Shown here: positions 1 through 8,283 of the stretch, in pieces
Layout of the letters: each line of letters opens with the position of its first letter
Position numbering within the stretch: position 1 is the stretch's first letter
Source of the DNA: Neisseriaceae bacterium
GTDB lineage: Bacteria > Pseudomonadota > Gammaproteobacteria > Burkholderiales > UBA11063
Reading direction: 5' to 3'
Assembly: GCA_027371515.1 (NCBI GenBank)
Contig: DAHXMX010000027.1
Span: forward strand, 1 to 10,531
DNA length: 10,531 nt
The notes under the pieces: generated by a model
Seen by the model: the letters and a program-made list of their open reading frames with translations, nothing else
Told to the model about the DNA's origin: nothing
The model's database searches: none
Position numbers and translations under genes: made by a program

Positions 1-1008
1 GACAATATAACTGTAATTAAAAAACTTGGATTAACTACACTAATATGGTTTGCAATCACGGCATTAATAGCAGCTAGTGTCGGTATTATTGTTGGTTCTT
101 TATTTAGACCAGGAGATAATTTATATCTAAATCCACAAATTATATCTCAATATACTCATCGTGAAATACCAAGTATTGCTACTACTATCTTGGATATGAT
201 TCCTGGTAATTTAATTCAAGATATTGCTACAGGTAAAATCATACCTCTGATTATATTTGCAATATTCTTTGGTGTTGCTACAACATCTTTACATGAAAAA
301 GGTCAAAATATACGTATATTTTTTGATGAATTTGCTCAAGTAATGTTTAAAATCACGCGCTTTATTATTCGCCTATCTCCAATCGGGATTTTTGCATTAG
401 TAGCCCCAATTGGCAATCAATACGGATTACATACAATGCTACCATTAATTAAGTTTATTATTGCAATTTATGTTGCATGCGTAATTCAAATCATAGTGTA
501 CGCACTATTAATTATGTTTGTAGCACGCATAAATCCAATTAACTTTTTCAAACAATTTTACCCTGCAATGATAACTGCATTTACTACATCATCAAGTTTA
601 GGAACTTTACCTGTAACTTTGGAAACTTTGGTTGACAGAGTAAATATACGTGAGCAAGTAGCTGGATTTGTAGCTCCACTTGGTGCTACCATGAAAATGG
701 ATGGTTGTGGTGCTATATACCCTGCTATTGTATGTATTTTAACAGCCAATTTATATCATATTGATTTATCGACCACACAGTATATTATGATTGTTATTAC
801 AGCAGCTATTGCAACAATTGGCACAGCTGGTGTCCCAGGGACAGCATCAATCATGGCAACAGTAGTATTAACCAGTATCGGATTACCGCTTACTGGCTTA
901 GCTTTAGTAATTGGAATTGATAAAATAATTGATATGATGCGAACCATGACAAATGTAACAGGTTCAGGGGCTGTTGCAACTATTGTAAATAAAAAATATA
1001 ATACGTAG
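1..1008 (+). CDS. DAACS/SDF-family secondary symporter, 5'-truncated by the window edge
   Basis: Inner-membrane transporter of the glutamate/aspartate/dicarboxylate/cystine symporter family. The frame is open from base 1, so the 335 visible residues are the C-terminal three quarters; the ATG at 190 is internal. Family landmarks are visible: the HP1 hairpin with SSSLGTLPVT (about 589-624), the TM7 motif KMDGCG (694-711) in place of the usual NMDGT, the HP2 loop GTAGVPGTAS (about 820-849), and the TM8 signature DMMRTMTNVTGSG (about 931-969). The TM8 Asp, Arg, Thr and Asn that contact substrate in the archaeal homologue GltPh are present, and the Arg favours an acidic side chain on the substrate. 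Residues at the GltPh Na1 site differ (see findings), so the coupling ion is uncertain. It is convergent with murJ and not part of that operon. The family call is firm; the substrate is not known. Confidence 0.9.
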   Translation, partial: DNITVIKKLGLTTLIWFAITALIAASVGIIVGSLFRPGDNLYLNPQIISQYTHREIPSIATTILDMIPGNLIQDIATGKIIPLIIFAIFFGVATTSLHEKGQNIRIFFDEFAQVMFKITRFIIRLSPIGIFALVAPIGNQYGLHTMLPLIKFIIAIYVACVIQIIVYALLIMFVARINPINFFKQFYPAMITAFTTSSSLGTLPVTLETLVDRVNIREQVAGFVAPLGATMKMDGCGAIYPAIVCILTANLYHIDLSTTQYIMIVITAAIATIGTAGVPGTASIMATVVLTSIGLPLTGLALVIGIDKIIDMMRTMTNVTGSGAVATIVNKKYNT

Positions 1009-1031
1009 TTACAATTGATTGGTTGGTTTTT

Positions 1032-1074
1032 ACTTTAGCCGCTAATTAAACTTAATGTTTTAACCGGCTAAAGT
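1032..1074. terminator. Hairpin between convergent genes, possible bidirectional terminator
   Basis: Perfect 10-bp inverted arms, ACTTTAGCCG at 1032-1041 and CGGCTAAAGT at 1065-1074, with a 23-base AT-rich loop. The hairpin lies just after the symporter stop, and its right arm sits inside the last codons of murJ (stop at 1052-1054). Position between converging genes argues for a terminator. Neither strand has a strong U-tract after the stem (CTTTAA on plus, AAAAACC on minus), so it is not a canonical intrinsic terminator. Confidence 0.4.
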
Positions 1075-2596
1075 CTTTAATTCTGAATCCCAAAGCAAAT
1101 AAACTAATAAAATAACTTGATACAGCAATTATAACCAAAACAGTTAAAAAACAAAAACGAATATAAGTCGGACCGCTAAAATTAAACGGTAAAAATTTGA
1201 GACTTAAAATAGTAACAATGATCATAATAGCAATTGCAATTAATAAACGAAATAAAAAATCTTTAAAACCTTGATTAGGTATATAAATACCACGCTTAAT
1301 GAGTAAATAACACAAAACAGAGGCATTAATACATGCCCCAAGAGCAATAGACAACGCAAGACCAGCATGCTTTAGCGGTCCAATAAAAGCTAAATTCATA
1401 ACTTGAGTACAAATCAATACAAATATAGCTACTTTAACCGGTGTTTTAATATCTTGACGAGCATAAAAACCAGGACCAAATACTTTAACCAAAATCAACC
1501 CAAGTAAACCAATTGCATAAGCAATTAATGCTCTTTCAGTCATATCTACATCCAATAAATTAAACTTGCCATGCATAAATAAAGTCATAGTTAAAGGTCT
1601 GGCGATTAAAGCTATGCCAAATGTTGCTGGAAGAGCCAACAATAAGCATAAACGCACTCCCCAATCCATGGTTTGAGAAAAATCCTCTACATTGCCACTA
1701 CTAGCATGCTTAGATAAACTCGGTAACAATATAGTACCTAAAGCAACACCAAGTACCCCAGTAGGAAACTCCATTAAACGATCTGCATAATACATCCAAG
1801 AGATACTTCCGCTGGGTAAAAAAGAAGCATAAATAGTATTAATAACCATACTAATTTGCGCAATTGATACAGCAAAAATAGCAGGTCCCATTAGTTTAAT
1901 AACTCGCCACACTGCTTTATTTTTAAAATCAAGCTTAGGGAATACCAACATGTCAATTTTTTTTAAAAATGGGATTTGAAATGCTAATTGAAGACCACCA
2001 CCACAAAATGTAGCCCAAGCTAATGTTAATATCGATGGATGAAAATGATTTCTAAAAAATATAATAAAAGTAATAAAACTTAAATTAAGTATAGTTGGAG
2101 TAAATGATGGAATAGAAAAAATTCCCCAAGTATTTAAAATACCACCTATCATTGATGCTAAAGAAATAAATAATATATAAGGGAATGTAACTCTTAATAA
2201 TTCTATAGTTAAATTAAATTTTTGTATATCATCAGTAAAGCCAGGTGCGGTAATTAAAATCACAATCGATGCAAATACTATACCAATTAAAGTGATTATA
2301 ATTAATACAAAAGCCAGTAGCCCCATCACATAAGAAACAAATTCACGCGTATCTTGATGACTTCTTATAGTTTTATATTCAGCTAAAACTGGTACAAATG
2401 CCTGTGAAAATGCACCTTCGGCAAAAATACGACGCAATAAATTAGGTAGTTTAAATGCAACATTAAAAGCATCAGTTGCAAAACCAGCACCAAAATATTG
2501 TGCAGTTAACATATCTCGTAAAAAACCAACCACGCGGGAGATTAAGGTCATCCCACTTACATTCAAAAGCGATTTAAGTAAACTTTTATGAGTCAT
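1052..2596 (-). CDS. murJ: Lipid II flippase MurJ
   Basis: Polytopic inner-membrane protein of the MOP/MVF superfamily that moves lipid-linked peptidoglycan precursor to the periplasmic face. The 514 residues match the usual length and about 14 membrane segments. Functionally important charges of E. coli MurJ are present with a +3 offset: R21 and R27 (SRVVGFLRD), D42 (ATDAFNVAF), R55-R56 (LPNLLRRIFAEGAF) and R273 (YYADRLMEFP). The ATG at 2596 overlaps the clcA stop by one base (TAATG), and no separate Shine-Dalgarno is obvious, so translation is probably coupled to clcA. It is the last gene of the minus-strand series and runs into the convergent hairpin. The second half (ARQDIKTPVK, GPLKHAGLALSI) resembles betaproteobacterial MurJ. 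The gene is intact. Confidence 0.96.
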   Translation of the reverse strand: MTHKSLLKSLLNVSGMTLISRVVGFLRDMLTAQYFGAGFATDAFNVAFKLPNLLRRIFAEGAFSQAFVPVLAEYKTIRSHQDTREFVSYVMGLLAFVLIIITLIGIVFASIVILITAPGFTDDIQKFNLTIELLRVTFPYILFISLASMIGGILNTWGIFSIPSFTPTILNLSFITFIIFFRNHFHPSILTLAWATFCGGGLQLAFQIPFLKKIDMLVFPKLDFKNKAVWRVIKLMGPAIFAVSIAQISMVINTIYASFLPSGSISWMYYADRLMEFPTGVLGVALGTILLPSLSKHASSGNVEDFSQTMDWGVRLCLLLALPATFGIALIARPLTMTLFMHGKFNLLDVDMTERALIAYAIGLLGLILVKVFGPGFYARQDIKTPVKVAIFVLICTQVMNLAFIGPLKHAGLALSIALGACINASVLCYLLIKRGIYIPNQGFKDFLFRLLIAIAIMIIVTILSLKFLPFNFSGPTYIRFCFLTVLVIIAVSSYFISLFALGFRIKDFSRLKH

Positions 2597-3885
2597 TATT
2601 CAACTTTAGTTAAATGATATTTTGATTTATCAATATACATCAAAACTTGTTGATGATAAACACTATCACCAAACTTTGCCGCTACAGCGGAAGATATTAT
2701 TGAAGTAAGAGTTAATGGAATTAAAAAATGTTGTGTATCAGATACAATACTGATAATCATGATTACAGCTGTAATAGGAGCTTCAGTAATTGCCGATAAA
2801 AAGCCAACCATACCTAATAAATAAAATTGCTGTAATGGCAAAATAGGTAATAAATCATGCATATTACTCATTAAACCTAAACCAATAGACAAGGAGGTTG
2901 AAAAATAACCACCTGGAACACCGGCAGCAACAGATAATATAACCCCTATTGCCTTAGCTATTCCATAATACCATGGTGCACTAACATTGCCACTTAAAAA
3001 AAACGATGTCTGTACAGCTCCATTACCAAAGGAGGAACCATTAGTTAAAACTCCGAGACAGGCAGCCAAAAAACCGAAAAATAAAGCGCTAGTAAGAGCA
3101 TTAGATTTACGCCAAATACAAAACCTTGAATTGCGGCCTACACTTATAAAAACTACAATCCAAGTAAATAAAGCTCCAATTAAACCACATAACAAACCAG
3201 CACAAATACTAAATGGAATAACTAAACCGCTATAATATAAACTACTATTATTAACATTACCCATATAAGTATAATCACCAGTTAACATAACTGTAATATA
3301 ACCAGAAATTGCGATACCTAATAATAAAAAAGTTGTAGTATTTGAATTACGTTTATGAATATATTCCTCAAACGCAAACATAATTCCACCTAATGGTGCA
3401 TTAAATGCAGTAGCTACTCCAACTCCAGAACCAATTCTAATTAAAAACCTTTTTTTCTCAATTGTAATCTTTTTAATTGAAGAGAAAATTGATGCACAAA
3501 TTTGAATAGTAGGACCTTCACGACCTAATGAAGCACCACCAATCATTCCCATGGCAGTAAGTATAACTTTACCTATCATTGTTCTAATTGAATAAGTATT
3601 ATTTAAAACATCGTTTTCAAATACATCAATTGCATATCCTTGTGGTAATCCACTACCACCTGCATATGGGAAAAATTTTTTCAATAAAATAATCGTAATA
3701 ACAAAAATAATTGGAGTAAACAATAAAACTCCATAACCTATCTTATTGAAGATAATCATTGATAGTTTAACGCAATATTCAGTAATTTCTGAAAAACAAG
3801 CGCTGCCAACACCTGCTAAAATACACAACAAAATGAACTGAATATTAAAGTGATGTTTTTTATATAATTTTTTTATAAACCGCAT
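2596..3885 (-). CDS. clcA: CLC-family chloride channel/Cl-/H+ antiporter, without CBS domains
   Basis: Inner-membrane anion transporter of 429 residues. Three of the four CLC signatures are clear: GSGLP (77-81), GREGP (121-125) with the external gating glutamate E123, and GGYF (325-328), where the Phe matches the anion-coordinating Phe of E. coli ClcA (the Pro usual two residues later is Thr here). E173-E174 in FAFEEYIHKR correspond to the internal proton-glutamate region E202/E203 of E. coli ClcA, and Y410 near the C-terminus matches the central-site Tyr. Both glutamates favour an exchanger over a passive channel, which is an inference. The protein ends soon after the last helix, so there is no cytoplasmic CBS pair. 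The start lies 1 bp after the patatin-like gene stop, and the stop overlaps the murJ start. Confidence 0.9.
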   Translation of the reverse strand: MRFIKKLYKKHHFNIQFILLCILAGVGSACFSEITEYCVKLSMIIFNKIGYGVLLFTPIIFVITIILLKKFFPYAGGSGLPQGYAIDVFENDVLNNTYSIRTMIGKVILTAMGMIGGASLGREGPTIQICASIFSSIKKITIEKKRFLIRIGSGVGVATAFNAPLGGIMFAFEEYIHKRNSNTTTFLLLGIAISGYITVMLTGDYTYMGNVNNSSLYYSGLVIPFSICAGLLCGLIGALFTWIVVFISVGRNSRFCIWRKSNALTSALFFGFLAACLGVLTNGSSFGNGAVQTSFFLSGNVSAPWYYGIAKAIGVILSVAAGVPGGYFSTSLSIGLGLMSNMHDLLPILPLQQFYLLGMVGFLSAITEAPITAVIMIISIVSDTQHFLIPLTLTSIISSAVAAKFGDSVYHQQVLMYIDKSKYHLTKVE

Positions 3886-3886
3886 C

Positions 3887-5080
3887 CTACTGTTTCTTTC
3901 TTTCGCATGTTAAAATATTCGCTAACTCTTGCAGTTTCGATTGATTTTTTTCGATTACTTCATGAGCATAATTCTCAATTTTTTTAAAATTACGTTTACT
4001 TAATGATGTTGGACTCATTGGAGATTTTGGCATCCCAGTAATAGCAAAATATGAAATGTTTTTATCAAATAACTTTGCATCACGTAAATAATCTTCCATA
4101 AAATCAATATAGAGTCTAGAACTAAGATTAGGAGCACTAAACAAGTATTGATAAAGTCCATATAAACCAAAACCAAACATACTTCGATAATCATATGGCT
4201 CATTAGCAATACCGCCGTTGCCTATAAAAACTAAATTAATATGTTTATCTGGTAATAAACCACGCACATATAATAATACTTGCAAAATTGGATTATTAAG
4301 TATTACAGCTGGATCAATTAATAAATGATTTTTTTGTTTAATCGAAAAACAAATTGGCGTGAATATCATCGGTGGATTAGATGCGCCATTAATTAAGTCT
4401 TTAATTAAATAATTTTCGTTTTGTTGGCCATATGGTGTAACCCAATTCTTAACAAGTTGCAGATTATTTTGGTCAATATTATATACTGGAACCAACATAT
4501 TACCAGCTAATTCACCAATTGTAAGATCACCAAAATAACTGTCCAAAATTTTAAGTTTATTATCTGGTAAAAAACGCGGTGCTAATAAGCCAAATGAAGT
4601 TAAATATTGATGATACCAAGGTGCCGAAAACATACTCTTAGAATGGGCATAATAATTATTTGCAATATCTGTTGCTGAATATTTATATCCACCTTTTCCA
4701 TCTCCAACAATTAAGCTAGATACTGAAATAGCTCCAGTTGATGTACCAGATACAAAATCAAATAACTCACCAGCTTTTAAACCGGTTATTTCTTCAAGTT
4801 TAGCTAAAACTCTCAATGAAACTAAACCACGAACACCACCACCAGTTAAAACTAATAGATTAATTTGATTTTTATTTTTATATTTTTCAACAATTTCTTG
4901 TTGGGTTTTTAGTTTTTTATCTTTAATAATACTATCACGACTTTTAGGAACCAAATATTTATTAGTTAGATAATTTAAATATATAACCACTACTATGGAA
5001 TATGTTATCCAATACATTAAAGTAATTATTATTAAAATATCACCAAAACTATATTTCACCATTTGAGTACATGATTTCAA
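3887..5080 (-). CDS. Membrane-anchored patatin-like phospholipase/acyl hydrolase
   Basis: Serine acyl hydrolase of the patatin family (Ser-Asp dyad), 397 residues. An N-terminal hydrophobic stretch at about 14-38 is a likely membrane anchor. The patatin core follows: oxyanion loop GGGVRG (80-85), nucleophile elbow GTSTG (112-116) with S114, and the dyad Asp in LLIDPAVILNNP at D256. The last motif is usually D-G-G/A; the Gly after Asp is Pro here. The C-terminus is basic and Lys-rich. The first codon is TTG (5080-5078), 8 bp after the upstream peptidase stop. The first in-frame ATG is codon 7 (5062-5060), so the exact start is uncertain, with little effect on the protein. The lipid substrate cannot be read from sequence; membrane phospholipid turnover is plausible given the anchor and the envelope-gene neighbours. 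Confidence 0.85.
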   Translation of the reverse strand: MKSCTQMVKYSFGDILIIITLMYWITYSIVVVIYLNYLTNKYLVPKSRDSIIKDKKLKTQQEIVEKYKNKNQINLLVLTGGGVRGLVSLRVLAKLEEITGLKAGELFDFVSGTSTGAISVSSLIVGDGKGGYKYSATDIANNYYAHSKSMFSAPWYHQYLTSFGLLAPRFLPDNKLKILDSYFGDLTIGELAGNMLVPVYNIDQNNLQLVKNWVTPYGQQNENYLIKDLINGASNPPMIFTPICFSIKQKNHLLIDPAVILNNPILQVLLYVRGLLPDKHINLVFIGNGGIANEPYDYRSMFGFGLYGLYQYLFSAPNLSSRLYIDFMEDYLRDAKLFDKNISYFAITGMPKSPMSPTSLSKRNFKKIENYAHEVIEKNQSKLQELANILTCERKKQ

Positions 5081-5088
5081 AAATAATA

Positions 5089-6021
5089 TTATCTAAAGCT
5101 GGCAAATTCGGTATTGCTAACAGCTTGTTTCGCACCATCAACTAATTCAACGCCAAACTTTTTCGCAATTTTTTCCATTGGATCTGAATTAGGTGTATAA
5201 TCAACCACATTATCGGTTTTATATACATCACGTGCTAAACTATCTACAGTTTGATAACCATCAATTAAACCTAAATTTTTCGCCTCTTGACCGATCCAAT
5301 AACGACCACTAAAAATACTACTTTCTGTTGATAAACGGTTACCTCTACCTTCTTTTACTGCAAGAATAAACTGTTGATGAATTTCATTTAACATAATTTG
5401 CTGCATTTTTTGTTGCTCTAAATTTACAGGCACAAATGGATAGCCCATTGCTTTATTCTGCCCGGCAACTAATAAACGGTTATCAATACCTAACTTATTA
5501 ATTAATCCAGTCATTCCAAAACCAGCATAAATTACTCCAATCGAACCGACAATACTAGCAGGGTTCGCATAAATATTATTAGCTGCGGCTGCTAAATAAT
5601 AACAACCTGAGGCGCACACCTCCTCAACTACCACATCAATTGGTTTTTTAGGATATTTAGCTCTTAAACGTTTTATTTCATCATAAATCATATTGGAATA
5701 AACAGGCGAACCTCCTGGTGAATTAGCACGAATAACTACAGCAACTACATCTTTATTTTTCATGGCACTATTTAAGCCACGACTTACTGTATCATATGTG
5801 TTATTATCTTGATTAATAACACCATTTAAATTAATAACTGCAACTTGTTTACCACTTTTTATATCGCTATTACCAGCAAAAGCTAAAAACAATATAGCTC
5901 CGATTATAATTAGCCAGATAATCCGAAAAAATATTTTCCAGCGCCTAGCAAGTCTTTGCTCTTTAATAGATTCTAATACTAGTTTTTCAATTATTTTTTG
6001 TTCAAATGTTTTAATTTCCAC
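5089..6021 (-). CDS. sppA: Signal peptide peptidase SppA, short (S49) form
   Basis: Membrane-anchored Ser-Lys endopeptidase that digests leftover signal peptides and other membrane peptides. The 310 residues fit the single-domain SppA class, not the double-length E. coli enzyme. A cytoplasmic helix (1-29) precedes one membrane segment (about 31-49); the catalytic domain then faces the periplasm. Visible motifs are the oxyanion region RANSPGGSP (98-106), the nucleophile in CASGCYYLA with S138, and the general base in AGQNKAMGYPF with K190. The Cys after Ser-Gly replaces the Gly usual in ASGG. Translation starts at GTG (6021-6019) behind a good Shine-Dalgarno. The gene sits between nagA (11-bp gap) and the patatin-like gene. 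Confidence 0.9.
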   Translation of the reverse strand: MEIKTFEQKIIEKLVLESIKEQRLARRWKIFFRIIWLIIIGAILFLAFAGNSDIKSGKQVAVINLNGVINQDNNTYDTVSRGLNSAMKNKDVVAVVIRANSPGGSPVYSNMIYDEIKRLRAKYPKKPIDVVVEEVCASGCYYLAAAANNIYANPASIVGSIGVIYAGFGMTGLINKLGIDNRLLVAGQNKAMGYPFVPVNLEQQKMQQIMLNEIHQQFILAVKEGRGNRLSTESSIFSGRYWIGQEAKNLGLIDGYQTVDSLARDVYKTDNVVDYTPNSDPMEKIAKKFGVELVDGAKQAVSNTEFASFR

Positions 6022-6027
6022 TTAATT

Positions 6028-6034
6028 CACCTTT
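6028..6034 (-). promoter_or_regulatory. Shine-Dalgarno supporting the GTG start of sppA
   Basis: On the minus strand AAAGGTG overlaps the nagA stop codon and is followed by AATTAA and then GTG (6021-6019). Spacing and match to the anti-SD are good, which fixes the non-ATG start. Confidence 0.75.
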
Positions 6035-7151
6035 ATTTAATTATTTTTACTTGATAAGTATCTAAATCCATATAAACTAGATCTGCACGATAATTAACTT
6101 TAATGCGTCCCATCTCATGATCCAAACCTAGTACTTGCAATGGAATTAACGTAGCCATTTTTATAGCAGTGGCTAAATCTATATGGCAATATTTAACTAT
6201 ATTTTTAATTCCATCATTCATTGTTAAGTAAGCACCACCTAATACACCATCAATATCTACACATTTGCCATCTTTAACATATAACTGTTTTCCAGCTAAT
6301 TTAAAATCAAGCATTGAAGTACCAACAGGAGTAACAGCATCAGTTACTAAATACACCTGATTATTTTTTACCTTGTTAAGTAATTCAACATTTCCAACAT
6401 CTACATGCAACATATCAACAATCAAACCGGTATATATCTCTGAATTAAGCACAGCACCAATAACACCAGGATTACGTCCAGTTAAACCACTCATAGCATT
6501 AAACATATGCGTAGCTGTTTTGATACCCAGATTAATGCTTTCAATTGCTACATTATAACTTGCGTTACTATGCCCAATTGAAATAATAATACCATTATCT
6601 ACAAGATATTTAATTTGACTAGATGTAAACTCTTCAACTGCAATAGTCATTTTAATTGGGAAATAATTGTTATAACTAACTATTTGCTGTAACATATCAT
6701 TATTTGGTTTAATTATATACTCCTTAGAATGAATCCCACTTTTTTGCAATGACAAAAATGGACCTTCCAAATGAAGCCCCAAAACTCCACGAGTATTACC
6801 GTATTTATTAAACCATGACTTACATACTTCTAATGCTTTAATCACATCAGAGAATGGACTAGTAATTAATGTAGGCAAAAAACCAGTAGTGCCATATTTT
6901 TGCCATGTTTGATACATAATATCTAAAGTTGCTTCAGTAATTGAATCATTAAATAATACACCACCACAACCATTTAATTGCAAATCAATAAAGCCTGGGC
7001 TAATTACCCCATCACCTAAATACTCAATTTGAATATTTGCCGGCACATTATTAACTATGTCAACAATTTTATTATTATCATCAACAAAGATAATTTTCCC
7101 TGTCAATAATTGTTCGCCATCAAAAATATATTTACTTGTATATGCACGCAT
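6033..7151 (-). CDS. nagA: N-acetylglucosamine-6-phosphate deacetylase NagA
   Basis: Cytoplasmic amidohydrolase that removes acetate from GlcNAc-6-P, giving glucosamine-6-P for glycolysis or for cell-wall precursor recycling. The 372 residues are close to the usual length. Family signatures appear in order: PGFIDLQLNGCGG (52-64), with Q58/N60 in place of the HxH pair as in the single-metal E. coli type; metal ligand E129 in GLHLEGPF; H194 in SIGHSNASY; H215 in ATHMFNAM; MSGLTGRNPGVIGA (220-233); H249 in DMLHVD; catalytic D271 in LVTDAVTPVG; and the LGGAYLTMNDG substrate loop (304-314). The ATG lies 4 bp after the hemL stop. No nagB, nagE or nagK is visible beside it, so it acts here as an operon member of envelope genes and not in a classical nag cluster. 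Confidence 0.95.
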   Translation of the reverse strand: MRAYTSKYIFDGEQLLTGKIIFVDDNNKIVDIVNNVPANIQIEYLGDGVISPGFIDLQLNGCGGVLFNDSITEATLDIMYQTWQKYGTTGFLPTLITSPFSDVIKALEVCKSWFNKYGNTRGVLGLHLEGPFLSLQKSGIHSKEYIIKPNNDMLQQIVSYNNYFPIKMTIAVEEFTSSQIKYLVDNGIIISIGHSNASYNVAIESINLGIKTATHMFNAMSGLTGRNPGVIGAVLNSEIYTGLIVDMLHVDVGNVELLNKVKNNQVYLVTDAVTPVGTSMLDFKLAGKQLYVKDGKCVDIDGVLGGAYLTMNDGIKNIVKYCHIDLATAIKMATLIPLQVLGLDHEMGRIKVNYRADLVYMDLDTYQVKIIK

Positions 7152-7155
7152 ATTA

Positions 7156-7628
7156 TTACTTTACGCAAAGAATCTTAAACACATCATTAACATGTGCTAA
7201 TGTTTGTTCTATAATATCTTCTGTATGACTATAACAAATAAATCCAGCTTCATACATCGATGGAGCAAAAAACACTCCACGTTGTAACATCATATGAAAA
7301 AAACGCTTAAAGAGTTCTATATCAGCAGTATTAGCTTCAATAAAATTATTTGGAATTTTATCCATAAAATAAAAACCAAACATTCCACAAATACGATCAG
7401 TTTTAAAATTAAGCCCATAAAGACGCGCTAACTCATCCAACCCATTACATAATTTTGCAGATATTTTATCCAAATAATTATAAAATCCAGCACTTTGAAT
7501 AATATCTAAAGTAGCAAGTCCAGCAGTAACAGCAATTGGATTACCAGATAAGGTACCTGCTTGATAAACCGTACCAATAGGCGCTAAATAATCCATTATC
7601 TCAGCTCTACCACCAAAAGCAGCTAATG
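7156..7628 (-). pseudogene. hemL: hemL C-terminal fragment (piece 3 of 3)
   Basis: On the minus strand homology begins at the repeat (LAAFGGRAEIMDYLA) and continues PIGTVYQAGTLSGNPIAVTAG, the typical HemL sequence after the Schiff-base lysine region, then FKRFFHMMLQRGVFFAPSMYEAGF near the end. It stops with TAA at 7158-7156. An ATG at 7596 could open a 146-residue frame, but that codon is the internal Met of the EIMDYLA stretch, not a native start. The 4-bp gap to nagA is intact. Confidence 0.92.
7583..7628 (+). repeat. Left copy of 46-bp perfect inverted repeat (hemL-derived)
   Basis: The exact reverse complement of 8238-8283. This copy, on the minus strand, is contiguous with the native C-terminal hemL and is presumably in its ancestral position. 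Mismatches begin immediately outside both ends. Confidence 0.97.
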
Positions 7629-8283
7629 CCTATGTGGTGGAAAAAGTTACTCACGCTTTAAATAGAGGTTTTTCTTTTGGAACGCCAACTGAATTGGAAG
7701 TGTTATTTGCCAAGACTATTACTCACTTGGTGCCAAGTATAGAAAAGTTACGTTTAGTAAGCTCTGGTACTGAGGCTGTAATGTCAGTTATTCGCTTAGC
7801 TCGTGGTTACACCAACAAACGCTATATTATAAAATTTAATGGCTGTTATCACGGTCATAGTGATAGTTTGTTAGTAAAAGCTGGCTCTGGTTTAGCAACA
7901 CTTAATAACCCAAGTAGCAGTGGAGTGTTACCTGAGTTTACACAAAATACCTTAGTGTTAGAATACAATAGTATTACAGATTTAAATGAAGCATTTGATA
8001 AATATGGTAATGATATAGCCTGTATTATTCTTGAGCCATTTGCTGGTAATATGAATTTGGTGCGTCCAAGCCCTGAGTTTTTAGCTAAGATTCAAACTTT
8101 GTGCCTTGAATTTGGTGCTTTATTAATATTTGATGAAGTTATGACTGGTTTTAGGGTTGATTTACATTGTGCACAGGGTTTGCTGGGCATCACGCCGGAT
8201 CTTACAACTTTTGGTAAAGTAATTGGTGGTGGTATGCCATTAGCTGCTTTTGGTGGTAGAGCTGAGATAATGGATTATTTAGC
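7629..8283 (+). pseudogene. hemL: hemL central fragment, inverted (piece 2 of 3)
   Basis: The plus-strand frame starting at GTG 7634 reads VEKVTHALNRGFSFGTPTE, then VSSGTEAVMSVIRLARG, FNGCYHGHSDSLLVKAGSG, the PLP-pocket motif FDEVMTGFRV, and FGKVIGGGMPLAAFGGR with the Schiff-base lysine. Homology stops at DYLA (8283). The open frame then runs on to TGA at 8384-8386 through 33 codons that are simply the antisense of the hemL N-terminal fragment. An automatic annotation would call a 250-residue 'aminotransferase' here; the last 33 residues are meaningless, and the piece has no native start. Confidence 0.92.
8238..8283 (-). repeat. Right copy of 46-bp perfect inverted repeat (hemL-derived)
   Basis: The reverse complement of 7583-7628. 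On the plus strand it encodes LAAFGGRAEIMDYLA at the end of the inverted hemL centre. The repeats enclose 609 bp. Neither copy looks like a transposon end or a recombinase site; it is coding sequence of the broken gene. Confidence 0.97.

Noticed and set aside
558..947. Minus-strand open frames inside the symporter
   Set aside because: Antisense shadows of a clearly coding plus-strand gene; no recognisable motifs or start signals.
2987..3235. An 82-codon plus-strand open frame inside clcA
   Set aside because: It lies antisense to conserved CLC helices, has low-complexity Lys/Pro content and no family resemblance.
4015..4209. A short minus-strand frame inside the patatin-like gene
   Set aside because: An out-of-frame shadow of the intact 397-residue protein.
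6373..6558. Plus-strand open frame inside nagA
   Set aside because: Antisense to the conserved metal-binding part of NagA; no independent support.
7583..8283. Mobile element or insertion carrying an aminotransferase inside hemL
   Set aside because: The enclosed sequence is hemL itself, there is no transposase, and the repeats are hemL coding sequence with no target-site duplication outside them.
7583..8283. A programmed phase-variable invertible switch
   Set aside because: No recombinase gene is in view, and flipping cannot restore the lost 29 codons or remove the stop after the N-terminal fragment, so no functional ON state exists.
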